From Brachionus koreanus (lineage: Eukaryota > Rotifera > Eurotatoria > Ploima > Brachionidae): 11,159 bases of DNA. The stretch spans positions 1,906,424-1,917,582 of the forward strand of contig PJRA01000519.1 of the NCBI GenBank assembly GCA_016987375.1, read 5' to 3'. The translations under genes and the position numbers were made by a program. The notes beneath the pieces were generated by a model. It did no database searches. It saw only the letters and a list, made by a program, of their open reading frames with translations, and was not told where the DNA came from. This document shows positions 1-7,203 of this stretch, piece after piece (the stretch's first letter is position 1; every line of letters begins with the position of its first letter).

Positions 1-314
1 AAATTTAACATTACGGTTAGTGAAAAATTGCAGCCAAGTGTGAAATAATTAAGTGAGCCTATGAGGTAGCGGTGGTAACCTGGGTTTACTCAATGAATAA
101 ATTGTTAACACTTATTAACAAATAATTAAAAATTTTATTGTAAATAATAATAATAAATAAAAAATAATAACTGTTTATTGCAGTCTAAACCAAGTGAAAA
201 TTTCTGCTTTTTAAATGAAATCTTTTCATTGAATATCAAAATGTGTCAAATTTTGAAGAACAAATCAGTTGTCTGTTAGCTTTGTGAATAAAATAAAAAT
301 GATGAGAGTTTACA
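1..314. other. AT-rich intergenic region with (AAT)n-rich tract
   Basis: No open frame of note. The stretch 62-90 is less AT-rich than its surroundings and reads like a worn fragment (GGTAGCGGTGGTAACC followed by TGGGTTTACTC). It is followed by AT-rich DNA with an AAT-repeat tract at about 143-172. That layout, a GC-richer head and an AAT-rich tail, resembles the SINE-like copies further right, but the sequence does not align convincingly with them. Nothing else is recognisable. Confidence 0.4.
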
Positions 315-385
315 GTCTCATTTGATTGAAGACAAATGCTAGTATTGTAGCAAGTGTTTGAATTCTCATAGAAATTTACCGTAGC
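315..385 (-). pseudogene. Degraded EGF-module fragment, paralogue of the EGF gene
   Basis: Positions 315-339 match 3386-3410 of the EGF/ShKT gene at 24 of 25 bases. After a 15-base gap (3411-3425 missing), positions 340-385 continue to match about 3426-3475 with scattered substitutions. Read on the minus strand, this corresponds to residues 87-117 of the intact protein: the end of EGF module 2 and the first half of module 3. The copy is broken. A module cysteine codon (TGT) has become TAT, the CLNGG block containing another cysteine is deleted, and a one-base gap shifts the frame near 379. It is best read as the last recognisable piece of a duplicated EGF gene or module. Homology may extend left towards 245 but is too weak to claim. 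Confidence 0.7.
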
Positions 386-480
386 TTCTGAATGATACCA
401 CTCCTAAGTTAATATTTATTCTTAAATTAAAAAAATTAGCCTGAAATTGGCAATGTGAAATCTTAGTACAAAAATTACAC

Positions 481-830
481 TACAAAAAAGAAAAACTTTA
501 TTATTTTTGATAAAATGGTTCTTTAAACAGTACAATGTTGTAGGCAAAATGAAAATAATTTTACATTTTTACATTTTCATATTTTTAGATTTTTTTTGCA
601 ATATTTAATTTGTTGTACAAGTTTGTATAAACGAATTCTAAATTCTGCAAATACTCTTCATTTCTCTGTAAAATGCACATAACTAAAAAAACATTAGACA
701 AAAAATTTGCACTAAATTGCACAGTTTTTGCAGAGCTTAGATTTTTTGTACAAACTTGTACAACATTGTAATTTTTACATAACCATTTTTGCACAACTAG
801 AAAAATAATTAATTGTTTTTTCTTTTTGTA
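481..830. mobile_element. Fold-back / MITE-like inverted-repeat element
   Basis: The two ends are imperfect inverted copies. The left arm, starting TACAAAAAAGAAAAAC at 481 and running to about 542, matches the reverse complement of roughly 762-830, including the shared blocks ATGGTT and TACAATGTTGTA. A second stretch, 611-654, matches the reverse complement of 722-765 over TGTTGTACAAGTTTGTA, TCTAA and CTGCAAA. The left arm carries about 68 extra bases (543-610) between two copies of TGTTGTA. The loop is about 655-721. No transposase is encoded, and no clear target-site duplication is visible at the edges. The structure fits a non-autonomous DNA transposon or fold-back element; a simple local inverted duplication is the alternative. 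Confidence 0.6.
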
Positions 831-851
831 ACCGGTGATGCATAAGTAAAT

Positions 852-876
852 GGGCAAAAGTTAAGTTAACTTGCCC
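852..876. repeat. Imperfect palindrome upstream of the mariner relic
   Basis: GGGCAA at 852-857 pairs with TTGCCC at 871-876 around a 13-base core that contains GTTAAC. It lies about 90 bases before the start of the transposase-like frame at 966. It could be part of a terminal or subterminal repeat of that element, but no matching right end was found in the window. Confidence 0.35.
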
Positions 877-965
877 GATCATGCAAATGTTCAGAGGATC
901 ATATATATATTTATTAATAAACTACTAAAAATTAGCTATAATATTGCAAAAAAAAAATTTTTAAA

Positions 966-1178
966 ATGGGACTTTCTGTATCTGAACGAGAGGCTTTTCG
1001 AAAAACAGTCAAAAATATGATTTCACAAATGGCAAAATCCGACATTGTGGCGCACTTTACTAATCAAGGAATCGCTCGAAGCACTATATATAATACGATC
1101 AACCGTGTTCAAATTGGAGTTTTTCATCCAGCATTATTTTGCAGGTTTTTTGAATTTGAACGCCTCGTCACAACATAA
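966..1178 (+). pseudogene. Mariner-like transposase relic (N-terminal HTH only)
   Basis: The 70-residue frame carries a helix-turn-helix signature at residues 24-47: KSDIVAHF, then GIARSTIYNTINR. This is typical of the DNA-binding N-terminus of mariner/Tc1-type transposases, which bind their own inverted repeats. The usual downstream parts are missing: the second HTH, the GRP-like linker and the DDE/D catalytic domain. After residue 51 the sequence turns into an unrelated tail and stops at 1178. An intact enzyme would be about 330-350 residues, so this is under a quarter. The following bases to about 1400 are GC-richer than the surroundings and may be eroded transposon body, but I could not read a DDE motif in any frame. 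The family assignment rests on the HTH pattern alone. A domesticated short DNA-binding protein is possible but unlikely. Confidence 0.5.
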
Positions 1179-1699
1179 AATCTGCATTTTTATGTACGCA
1201 TCCTAAGGGGGCCGATTTTAACATGGGAAGGATTGTCGCTTATGAGTGCACTAAAACCTAAGAATCAAAAGTTGTCCCATGCATGATATCGCAAGGGTTT
1301 ACGGTAGTTAAATACTAGTGATTTGCTAAACGCATTAGATCATAGTATTGCACTGTGAAACTATAGACATCTAAGTTGATCAGAGTAGGTGTTGTAGTTA
1401 TTGAGAGAATTACAAAATTATATTTGCTTTTAATTATAATAATAATTAAAATAGCTTTTGCACTTTATCCTATTCTTTTAGATAAAAACTGAGTGACTCG
1501 TGGTCAAGCCACCGTTCAGCCAACATTTTTACATGATCTTCAATTTTTATTTAATTATTATTATTATTTTTATTATTCAGAAAACACCTCATAGACGATG
1601 TTAAAAAAAAGAAAAAGAAAAAATTAAAAATTAAAAATAGTAAAATAAAATCTATTTTTATATGATTTAAGGAGTAGTTCTAGGATTTTTATTTTTTTC
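1179..1699. other. Gene-free stretch: eroded body, TTA-rich and A-rich tracts
   Basis: Positions 1195-1410 have higher GC than the neighbouring desert but no long frame, and probably represent decayed mobile-element DNA. Positions 1500-1527 contain a small GC-rich patch whose minus strand reads TTGGCTGAACGGTGG, resembling a tRNA A-box and the head of the SINE-like copies at 6510 and 7345. TTA/AAT-type simple repeats flank it (about 1428-1453 and 1551-1577). Positions 1599-1655 are an A-rich tract, possibly an old retroelement tail. Confidence 0.4.
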
Positions 1700-1945
1700 T
1701 CATATTACATTTATGTACAAAAACTTATGACAGAAAGTGACTTAAATTTTGTGTGTGAAACATGGCTAAAAGAAAAAAAAGAAGTGCAGGAAAACCTATT
1801 CGAAAATGCAAAAATTTATATGAAATCAAGCATGGAAAATTATAGCGGATATGGAAGGCCGTATGATGGAATAGGTTGGTTAGTAAATATAAATTATGAC
1901 GAAAGAATAAAAATAGAATTCATCAATAAGCGAATTTTTATTTAA
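1700..1945 (+). pseudogene. LINE retrotransposon endonuclease-domain relic
   Basis: A frame open from before 1700 to the stop at 1945 (first ATG at 1727, 72 residues from there) shows the pattern of an apurinic-endonuclease-like domain of non-LTR retrotransposons. It has an LNFVCETWLKE segment, where the ETWL block normally carries the catalytic glutamate, and then a GRPYDGIGWLV segment about 30 residues later, matching the usual R-x-x-GG-hydrophobic block. Readable similarity begins before the ATG (QKLMTESDLNF), so the ATG is probably not a true start. A full element would continue with the rest of the endonuclease and a reverse transcriptase; both are absent. The residues usually seen before ETWL (for example a CxTETWL pattern) are shortened, which also suggests decay. 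In the intact family the enzyme nicks chromosomal DNA to prime reverse transcription. Confidence 0.5.
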
Positions 1946-2036
1946 TATAAACATTTTTCCACTAATATTTATATTAAATTTGTAAAAAATTTAATTTTAA
2001 TTTGAAAAAAAAATTAAAAATCAATAAAATTTTTAA

Positions 2037-2113
2037 TTTTCATCGATAAAACATTATGAAATTGCTCACTCTTCATCGATGAAAACTCGATGATTTCTTT
2101 GTTTTCATTGATG
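2037..2113. repeat. Cluster of ATCGATG-type palindromic motifs
   Basis: Four related motifs fall within about 77 bases: TTTTCATCGATAAAA (2037-2051), the perfect 12-base palindrome TTCATCGATGAA (2072-2083), CTCGATGATTTC (from 2087) and TTTTCATTGATG (2102-2113). ATCGAT cores resemble DREF/DRE-type sites, but no function can be assigned from sequence alone. Confidence 0.45.
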
Positions 2114-2199
2114 TAACTTTAAATTTGAATTGACTAGGAATTAAACAAATAAAGCGAATATAAAGAAATTTTTATTCAGCTATAAAATAAAAAAGTCTA

Positions 2200-2205
2200 T
2201 TTATT
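2200..2205 (-). promoter_or_regulatory. Candidate polyadenylation signal of the EGF gene
   Basis: AATAAA on the minus strand, 43 bases after the stop codon of the EGF gene. A second AATAAA lies at 2171-2176. The position suits a short 3' UTR, but the sequence is so AT-rich that chance matches are common. Confidence 0.4.
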
Positions 2206-2247
2206 TTTCTAAATAAGATTGTTTTCTTTTTTTATGTAAACAATTTT

Positions 2248-3735
2248 CTATACGCTAGATAAATTTTCAGAACAAATACCGCAAGATCTTCGACATGTAT
2301 TTGTATCAAACAATGAAATTAGTCCACATAATGGTGACAAATATGTGCACAGAACATTCTCATCATAGCAGTTCGTGTTTGAATAGGGACATGCATTGCA
2401 AGAATTCGAACAAATGCTTTTAAAACTGGTGCCGAACAAATTATGCTCACAGCCTTTAAAACCAACCAAGTATTTGATGTACAAATCACAAATTACAGGA
2501 ATTGTATCATTGCAAGCATAACGATTGGGATTAAATGGTAAATATAAATATTGCTCACATCTGGCGCCAGTATAACCCTGTGGACACCAACATCTGCCAT
2601 CAAAACACGAACCTCCATTATAACAATCACAATTGCTATGATCGTCGTAAATTTCACAATTTACGCCACTGAATGAAGGTGGACATGAGCAATATGATCC
2701 ATAAGAATCTTGTTTGCATACGCCTCCATTTAGACATTCACAATCTGTTTTATATTCACAATAGGCTCCTGAGTAACCTGTGGGACAATAACACTTTTCT
2801 TCACATGTATCTTGATCAAAAATACAGCTGCCGTAGTTCAAGCATCTATTATATTCGCACGTGTTTCGTTTATTTTCACAAAAATTTCCCGTATAACATG
2901 ACAAACATTGGCATACTTCTCTATCATTAGCAAATAGACAAGTTCCATTATTCAGACATGTTGTGTTAATGCAAGGCTTTAATTCAATTGCACAATCAAA
3001 TCCACTAAAGTTATTAGGGCATAAGCAATAGTAGCCACCATCGAAAGAACCACATGTGCCATTATTTTTGCATGGATTGCTTTCACAAAAATTAATAGTG
3101 AGTTCACAAAATGGACCAGTGTAGCCCGGTCTGCATATACATTGTGTTGAATTCATTAATTGAGCGCATCTGCCTCCATTTAAACATTCGACATTAGCAC
3201 ACGTGTCAATTGACGAACAGTTCATACCAGTAAAGCCTATCACACACTCACAAATGTATCCCATACGTGAATCGTTTTTTACTAAGCACAAACCGCCATT
3301 TTCACATGGTGATTCATCACAAGGGTTTCTATAGTATTCGCATCTGTCGCCATAAAAGCCATTCATGCACCAACACGAGTGAGATGTCTCATTTGATTGC
3401 AGACAAATGCCTCCATTCAAACAGCTAGTTTTGTTGCAGGTTTTTGAATTCTCACAGAAATATCCAGTGTAGCCAGCCAAGCAAAAACAAGTTATGTTAT
3501 TAGCTGTTGAAGAGCAAAGACCTCCGTTTTGGCAAGGACTGCTTAAACATGGATCGTCAACAGCCATTTCACACAATAGTCCAGAATAGTTTGGTAAACA
3601 TTGACAAGTATATGTATTATTAAATTGAACAATGCATAGACCATTGTTAAGGCATGGGTTTTGCTCGCAAGGGCTCGTTTGTGAGTTAACAGCAATTAAT
3701 GAGCCGAAAGCCAAAAAAAAATAGACAAAATTCAT
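2248..3735 (-). CDS. Secreted protein with ten EGF-like and two ShKT-like modules
   Basis: The 495-residue uninterrupted frame begins with a signal peptide (MNFVYFFLAF core, likely cut after about residue 18). Ten EGF modules follow, with cysteines at 23-55, 63-94, 100-132, 139-173, 179-210, 217-248, 255-286, 293-326, 332-360 and 369-393. Most show the CxNGGxC and CxCxxGYxGxxC pattern. Modules 9 and 10 have a short C1-C2 spacing (CEC, CDC). Modules 7 and 8 each carry a seventh cysteine (C280 and C311). The tail has two six-cysteine ShKT-like modules (408-449 and 456-488, the latter ending TCRRSCGIC). There is no transmembrane segment, so the protein is probably secreted or matrix-bound, not a Notch or Delta receptor. 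N-glycosylation sequons are frequent. The first ATG directly precedes the signal peptide, which fixes the start. No introns are needed. The partner and exact role are unknown. A decayed copy of part of this gene lies at 315-385. Confidence 0.9.
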   Translation of the reverse strand: MNFVYFFLAFGSLIAVNSQTSPCEQNPCLNNGLCIVQFNNTYTCQCLPNYSGLLCEMAVDDPCLSSPCQNGGLCSSTANNITCFCLAGYTGYFCENSKTCNKTSCLNGGICLQSNETSHSCWCMNGFYGDRCEYYRNPCDESPCENGGLCLVKNDSRMGYICECVIGFTGMNCSSIDTCANVECLNGGRCAQLMNSTQCICRPGYTGPFCELTINFCESNPCKNNGTCGSFDGGYYCLCPNNFSGFDCAIELKPCINTTCLNNGTCLFANDREVCQCLSCYTGNFCENKRNTCEYNRCLNYGSCIFDQDTCEEKCYCPTGYSGAYCEYKTDCECLNGGVCKQDSYGSYCSCPPSFSGVNCEIYDDHSNCDCYNGGSCFDGRCWCPQGYTGARCEQYLYLPFNPNRYACNDTIPVICDLYIKYLVGFKGCEHNLFGTSFKSICSNSCNACPYSNTNCYDENVLCTYLSPLCGLISLFDTNTCRRSCGICSENLSSV

Positions 3736-4053
3736 TTTCCCTTTTTTTTTATTGAATAAAAATTTTGATAAAATTATTTCTATTAACTAAAATAGAATGT
3801 TTACAGTTACAGGTAATTTTGTTTGTTCTAAGTAAAGCATGTAAATTGTGAAGTTTTTTTTTTTGTTGTGGAAATTTTTTATTGTTTCTGCAATACACCT
3901 TTGTCGCTACTTAGTTATATAATCGAGAATAAAGAAAACAATGTTTTCTAGATTCATTTTAAGTGAATTTTTTTTTTTGATTAAAGTATTTATTATTATT
4001 TCTTTATTTTTTATTAGAGCTTTTTTTTGGAGAGAAATGTCTTTTTTTTATTA
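3736..4053 (-). promoter_or_regulatory. Upstream region of the EGF gene with candidate TATA box
   Basis: No coding sequence is seen. On the minus strand a TATATAA motif (3915-3921) stands about 180 bases before the ATG, within a slightly less AT-rich stretch (about 3895-3930). An A-rich run immediately precedes the start codon (3741-3750 is T-rich on the plus strand). TATA assignment in sequence this AT-rich is weak. The region 3960-4053 is T-rich low-complexity DNA. Confidence 0.25.
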
Positions 4054-4464
4054 GGCTTCTTGTATTTTTTTTTAATTTTTTCTATAATAAAACTCATTCC
4101 AGTTGGTATTACTTGTGTAATTTAAAAAAATTCAACTTGATTTTTAGGACTTTTTAATGAGTTTTTTTAAATTTTGGGTATGGCCCCTTTTACAGATGAA
4201 TTTTTCAACAATTTTAATATAAAGATACTATAAAAAGCTTAATGTCTAAGCTATAATATAATATATAATAATGGTACAGCGATTTAATGAATAAAAAGAA
4301 ATTTTAATTTTGTTAGACTATTTTTTTATTTCAATTACCACAGTAGACGAACGGACTAAATATACAATTTATTCATCAGGCTAAGTGGAAATTTTTAATT
4401 ACACAAGTAATACCAACTGGAATGAGTTTTATTATGGAAAAAAATTAAAAAAAAACAAGAAGCC
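4054..4464. mobile_element. MITE-like element with about 70-bp terminal inverted repeats
   Basis: The left arm, 4054-4122 (starting GGCTTCTTG), and the right arm, 4397-4464 (ending CAAGAAGCC), are nearly perfect reverse complements. They share the block ACTCATTCCAGTTGGTATTA and differ only by a couple of substitutions and indels. The 274-base interior (4123-4396) has no long frame. It includes a GC-richer patch (about 4340-4358) and a small hairpin, AGCTTA/TAAGCT (4236-4252). Size, long arms and lack of coding capacity fit a non-autonomous DNA transposon. A target-site duplication is not obvious. Arm similarity implies recent insertion or maintenance by pairing. It lies about 320 bases upstream of the EGF gene start and could influence that promoter. 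Confidence 0.75.
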
Positions 4465-6331
4465 AAACATGAAAAATTCATTATAGCTATTTATTTATTA
4501 TTTTTTATTATTTAGATTCAAATTAAAATAGGAATTTAAGAAAGGCATAGTTTTTAGTTTGTAGATAAATAATTTTTGTAATAAGATTAAAATAGTATTC
4601 GAAAGATATTTTTATTCAAATGTATATATTTATCATAAAAGTACTAATTTTTTGTTTTTTACGTTTTACACTTCAAAAAATTACCAGTTTTAATTAAATT
4701 AATTTATTAATTGCGTAATTTATTAAGCTAAACATACTTGATATACTATTCATTGAATTATATTTCGAAAAAAAATGTCTGAAGCTTCTTCAACTTCTGT
4801 ACTCTTATCGGTCAATAATCAGGAAACGTGGAAGACCAAAAAATCTAATAATGAAAGTGAGCAGCCATCAAAAAGGTTAAGAAATTAAGTGTCAATTACT
4901 TTTTTTGTTTTTTTCAAGGTAATTTTTTTACTGTTTTTCTTGTTTTTTTTAATTATCTATGTTTGAAAAAATAAATATCTACTATTAAAAACTTTTATCT
5001 ACTTCTTATTGATTTTATCTAATTTTTATTAAAAATATTTATCAACTGACAAAAAATATACCCATTTAAAAAATTCAATTATCTCAAAAAATTATTATTA
5101 GATATAAAAGTACACTTTTATTAAATGGTTTAAAATTTAGAATAAGAAGTAAAGCTTTAATTAGAAAAAAAAGTTGAATTTAAGAAATTATTAGAGTTCA
5201 AAAAATGAAAAAACATTAAAAGGTTTTCTCAAGATATTAAAAAGCAAAAAATGATTAAGTTAAAGTATATTTGTTAATAATTACAAAAAGAGTATTTTTT
5301 ATTTTGAAGTGGCATTAAAAATTGAAGAAATATTAAAACAAATCTAATAATAATTTTAAAACTTTTTCTTTTAATTTCTAAAATTTCTCTGCTATTTAAA
5401 AAAAATTATAAGAAATTAAAGTTATTTGAAAATTATTTTTATTTTGATTTATCAAAAAGGTATTAAATACAAATTTTGAATCAAAATTTACATAAATTAA
5501 GGTTTTTTTAATAAAAATAAGTCACAAAAAATATTTAAGTCAAGATTAAGAAGCCAAAATATTAGAAGCGATTACTTTGTAGGTATCAAATATGGATTTA
5601 TTAAATCAAAAAAGAAAAAATTACTTTTATTTATTGCAGTACTTTATTTGTTTAATAAACAATTTTATTTAATAAAAAATATTTAATATGACTGTATTTA
5701 AAATTACTTTATTTAAAAATATTGATTTGATTTTGAAAAAAAAATTCTGTTGAAAACTTCAGCATTGATCTTTTGATCACAAAGGAATTTATTCATCTTC
5801 AATAAAAATATTCAAAGGTTTTTTCTCCAGTTTTTGATTTGGCCATCAGTTTAATATTGCTGTTCCTTTTATTTGTAAGAGTGAAACACTAAAATATTCA
5901 TATATTTTTTTATTTGTGTCAAGTAAAAAAAATCTTTTGACTGAAAATGAAATTATTTCAAGATCAAGTAATTCTTTCAATTTGAAATGATTTTAAAATT
6001 TTTTATCTTTCCAGAAAGAATTTATTATTTTTGTTTGTTTGTAAGCTTGAATTCTATGCAATAAAGCTAGGACAAAAAAATTTTGCATACTTTAATTTAA
6101 GTAAATCATTATAGCTTTTATGATGATATATATTTCATGATTCTGGCTATTATTAATTCAATCTTCATGTTCTAACTATTTTATTGGCTTTGTTCTAATG
6201 AAGTTGGTTAAGCAACGCTTGGTCGAACAGTTTTTGGTTAGCCAAAATTTAATCAACCAATATTTGTTTTTTGATTTGGTCTCCCAAAATAAAATAAATT
6301 ATAATTATATAATTTTAAGAAGGATTTATTA
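4465..6331. other. AT-rich gene desert
   Basis: Apart from the small fragment at 4775-4888, no frame or motif stands out. The sequence is dominated by A/T runs. A perfect small hairpin, TGATC-TTTT-GATCA, lies at 5766-5779. Positions 6200-6290 contain several TTGGT/ACCAA motifs that recur near 7795 and 8004-8060. Confidence 0.5.
4775..4888 (+). pseudogene. Short N-terminal-like coding fragment with AT-hook motif
   Basis: A 37-codon frame begins MSEASSTSVLLSVNN, rich in Ser/Thr, and ends NNESEQPSKRLRN. This composition looks coded and is much less AT-rich than the flanks. Between these two parts the neighbouring +1 frame reads RKRGRPK (about 4821-4841), a classic AT-hook. This suggests that an originally continuous N-terminus has suffered compensating frameshifts. 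Nuclear proteins and several transposase families begin this way, so the likeliest origin is a transposase or other DNA-binding protein relic. No downstream domain is found. A 5' splice-like AAG|GTTAAG occurs at about 4873-4881, so a first exon is a possible alternative. Confidence 0.35.
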
Positions 6332-6735
6332 TATGTGCGCACATTTTTTCTAACGCACATACAAAACTTATTGGGTTTTTTTAAAAAATTGGTCTTTTTA
6401 TCTTAGAAAAAAACTATAGAAACTCTTTTTTTGTATTTTTATTAGCATTTATTTTTATATCACTATTTTTCAACTTTAAAATTTATTATAATCTTTCTAT
6501 GAACTTATTGCAGTTGGCTGAAAGGAAGGACTAAGTTCCATTTCAAACTGCCAGGGTTTATAACCCAAACTATGTTTTTAATAATAAATAATAATACAAA
6601 ACTTATTAACAAACATGTTTTTTTTTTGACAAACACCAATTCATTGACGCACAATTTTAACGTACATCTTTCTAATGCACTTAAATGTGCGTTAACGAGA
6701 TAAAAAATATAAAAAAAAAATTTTAGCGCACTTGT
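6332..6735. mobile_element. Possible element with GTGCGC/AACGCACAT inverted ends
   Basis: Two short blocks recur in mirror order. GTGCGC (6335-6340) and TAACGCACAT (6351-6360) on the left answer ATGTGCGTTA (6685-6694, perfect 10 of 10) and GCGCAC (6726-6731) on the right. The left end also contains the 12-base perfect palindrome ATGTGCGCACAT (6333-6344). CG-containing blocks like these are rare in this desert, so their symmetrical placement suggests eroded terminal repeats of a roughly 400-bp element. The spacing differs by about 20 bases between the ends, and no flanking duplication is clear. The SINE-like copy at 6510-6599 would lie nested inside it. Confidence 0.35.
6510..6599 (+). mobile_element. 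SINE-like short repeat, copy 1, with 8-bp flanking duplication
   Basis: A 65-base core starting GGCTGAAAGGAAGGAC (6516-6580) is repeated at 7350 with about 89% identity. The head TTGGCTGAAAGG resembles a tRNA-type A-box of RNA polymerase III promoters. About 40 bases later GGGTTTATAACCC is a degenerate B-box-like stretch. The 3' end is an AAT-rich tail. The copy is bracketed by AACTTATT (6502-6509 and 6600-6607), as expected for a target-site duplication made by LINE-machinery retrotransposition. Caution: the 13-mer ending in this duplication (6595-6607) also occurs at 6360-6372, so the duplication could be coincidental. An alternative is a duplicated terminal exon, because both copies begin just after a CAG. 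Confidence 0.5.
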
Positions 6736-7203
6736 AAATGTAAACTCAAAAAAAATAAAAATTAAGTGTTCAAGTATTTATTAAGATAAAATAAAAAGAA
6801 TTGTTATAAGGCGACACGAGTTTGTTTTTGGCATATTGAAGTTTATGATCAAAATTTTATGATAATTCTCAAATATAAATTTTTTACAAATTTCTTAGAA
6901 GTTTTTTAAATGAAAAATTAAATGCAGAATAATGTTTTCATGTTAAGCATAACATGTTAAACGAAATCCATCTATTGTGCATAATTCTGCATTCAGAAAT
7001 CTTTTGGCAGAAATTGCAGACATAAAAAATCAAGTTGAGCATTGAATGTTTACTATGAAAACATCATTCGAAATTTTTACAATATCTAAAGAAAAAACAA
7101 TGCTTCCTATAATTTTTCGATATCTAAATCAAAAATAATTAATTTATATTTATATAATTTTAATCTATTTTCTCTTGCTATTAAATTTTATATATGATTT
7201 CAG
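6736..7203. other. AT-rich gene-free stretch
   Basis: No open frame or repeat of interest beyond a loose inverted similarity around 6911-6990 (GCAGAATAATG versus CATAATTCTGC). Otherwise it is A/T-rich low-complexity DNA. Confidence 0.4.

Larger units (their letters stand above)
1946..2247. other. AT-rich 3' flank of the EGF gene with ATCGATG cluster
   Basis: No gene. The stretch contains the ATCGATG palindrome cluster (2037-2113) and the 3' processing region of the minus-strand EGF gene (about 2165-2247). The rest is low-complexity AAATTT-type sequence. Confidence 0.5.

Noticed and set aside
62..172. A fourth SINE-like copy at the left end
   Set aside because: The GGTAGCGGTGG head and AAT tail look similar in layout, but the core does not align with copies 1 and 2.
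585..857. 90-residue minus-strand frame
   Set aside because: It lies almost wholly within the inverted-repeat element 481-830, has repetitive low-complexity composition and no domain, so it is a chance frame.
1195..1410. Catalytic part of the mariner transposase
   Set aside because: I read all frames for DDE/D-like blocks and found only short broken frames, so the stretch is listed as eroded DNA only.
2673..2930. 85-residue plus-strand frame opposite the EGF gene
   Set aside because: It is the antisense shadow of the cysteine-rich EGF repeats (His/Tyr/Ile-rich), with no independent signal.
3736..3800. A 5' UTR intron or trans-splice acceptor before the EGF gene (TATTTTAG on the minus strand)
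   Set aside because: Acceptor-like sequences are frequent in AT-rich DNA, and the only donor-like partner would give an intron of about 30 bases, too short to accept.
5766..5779. TGATC-TTTT-GATCA hairpin as a regulatory site
   Set aside because: A small isolated stem of this size is expected by chance in 11 kb.
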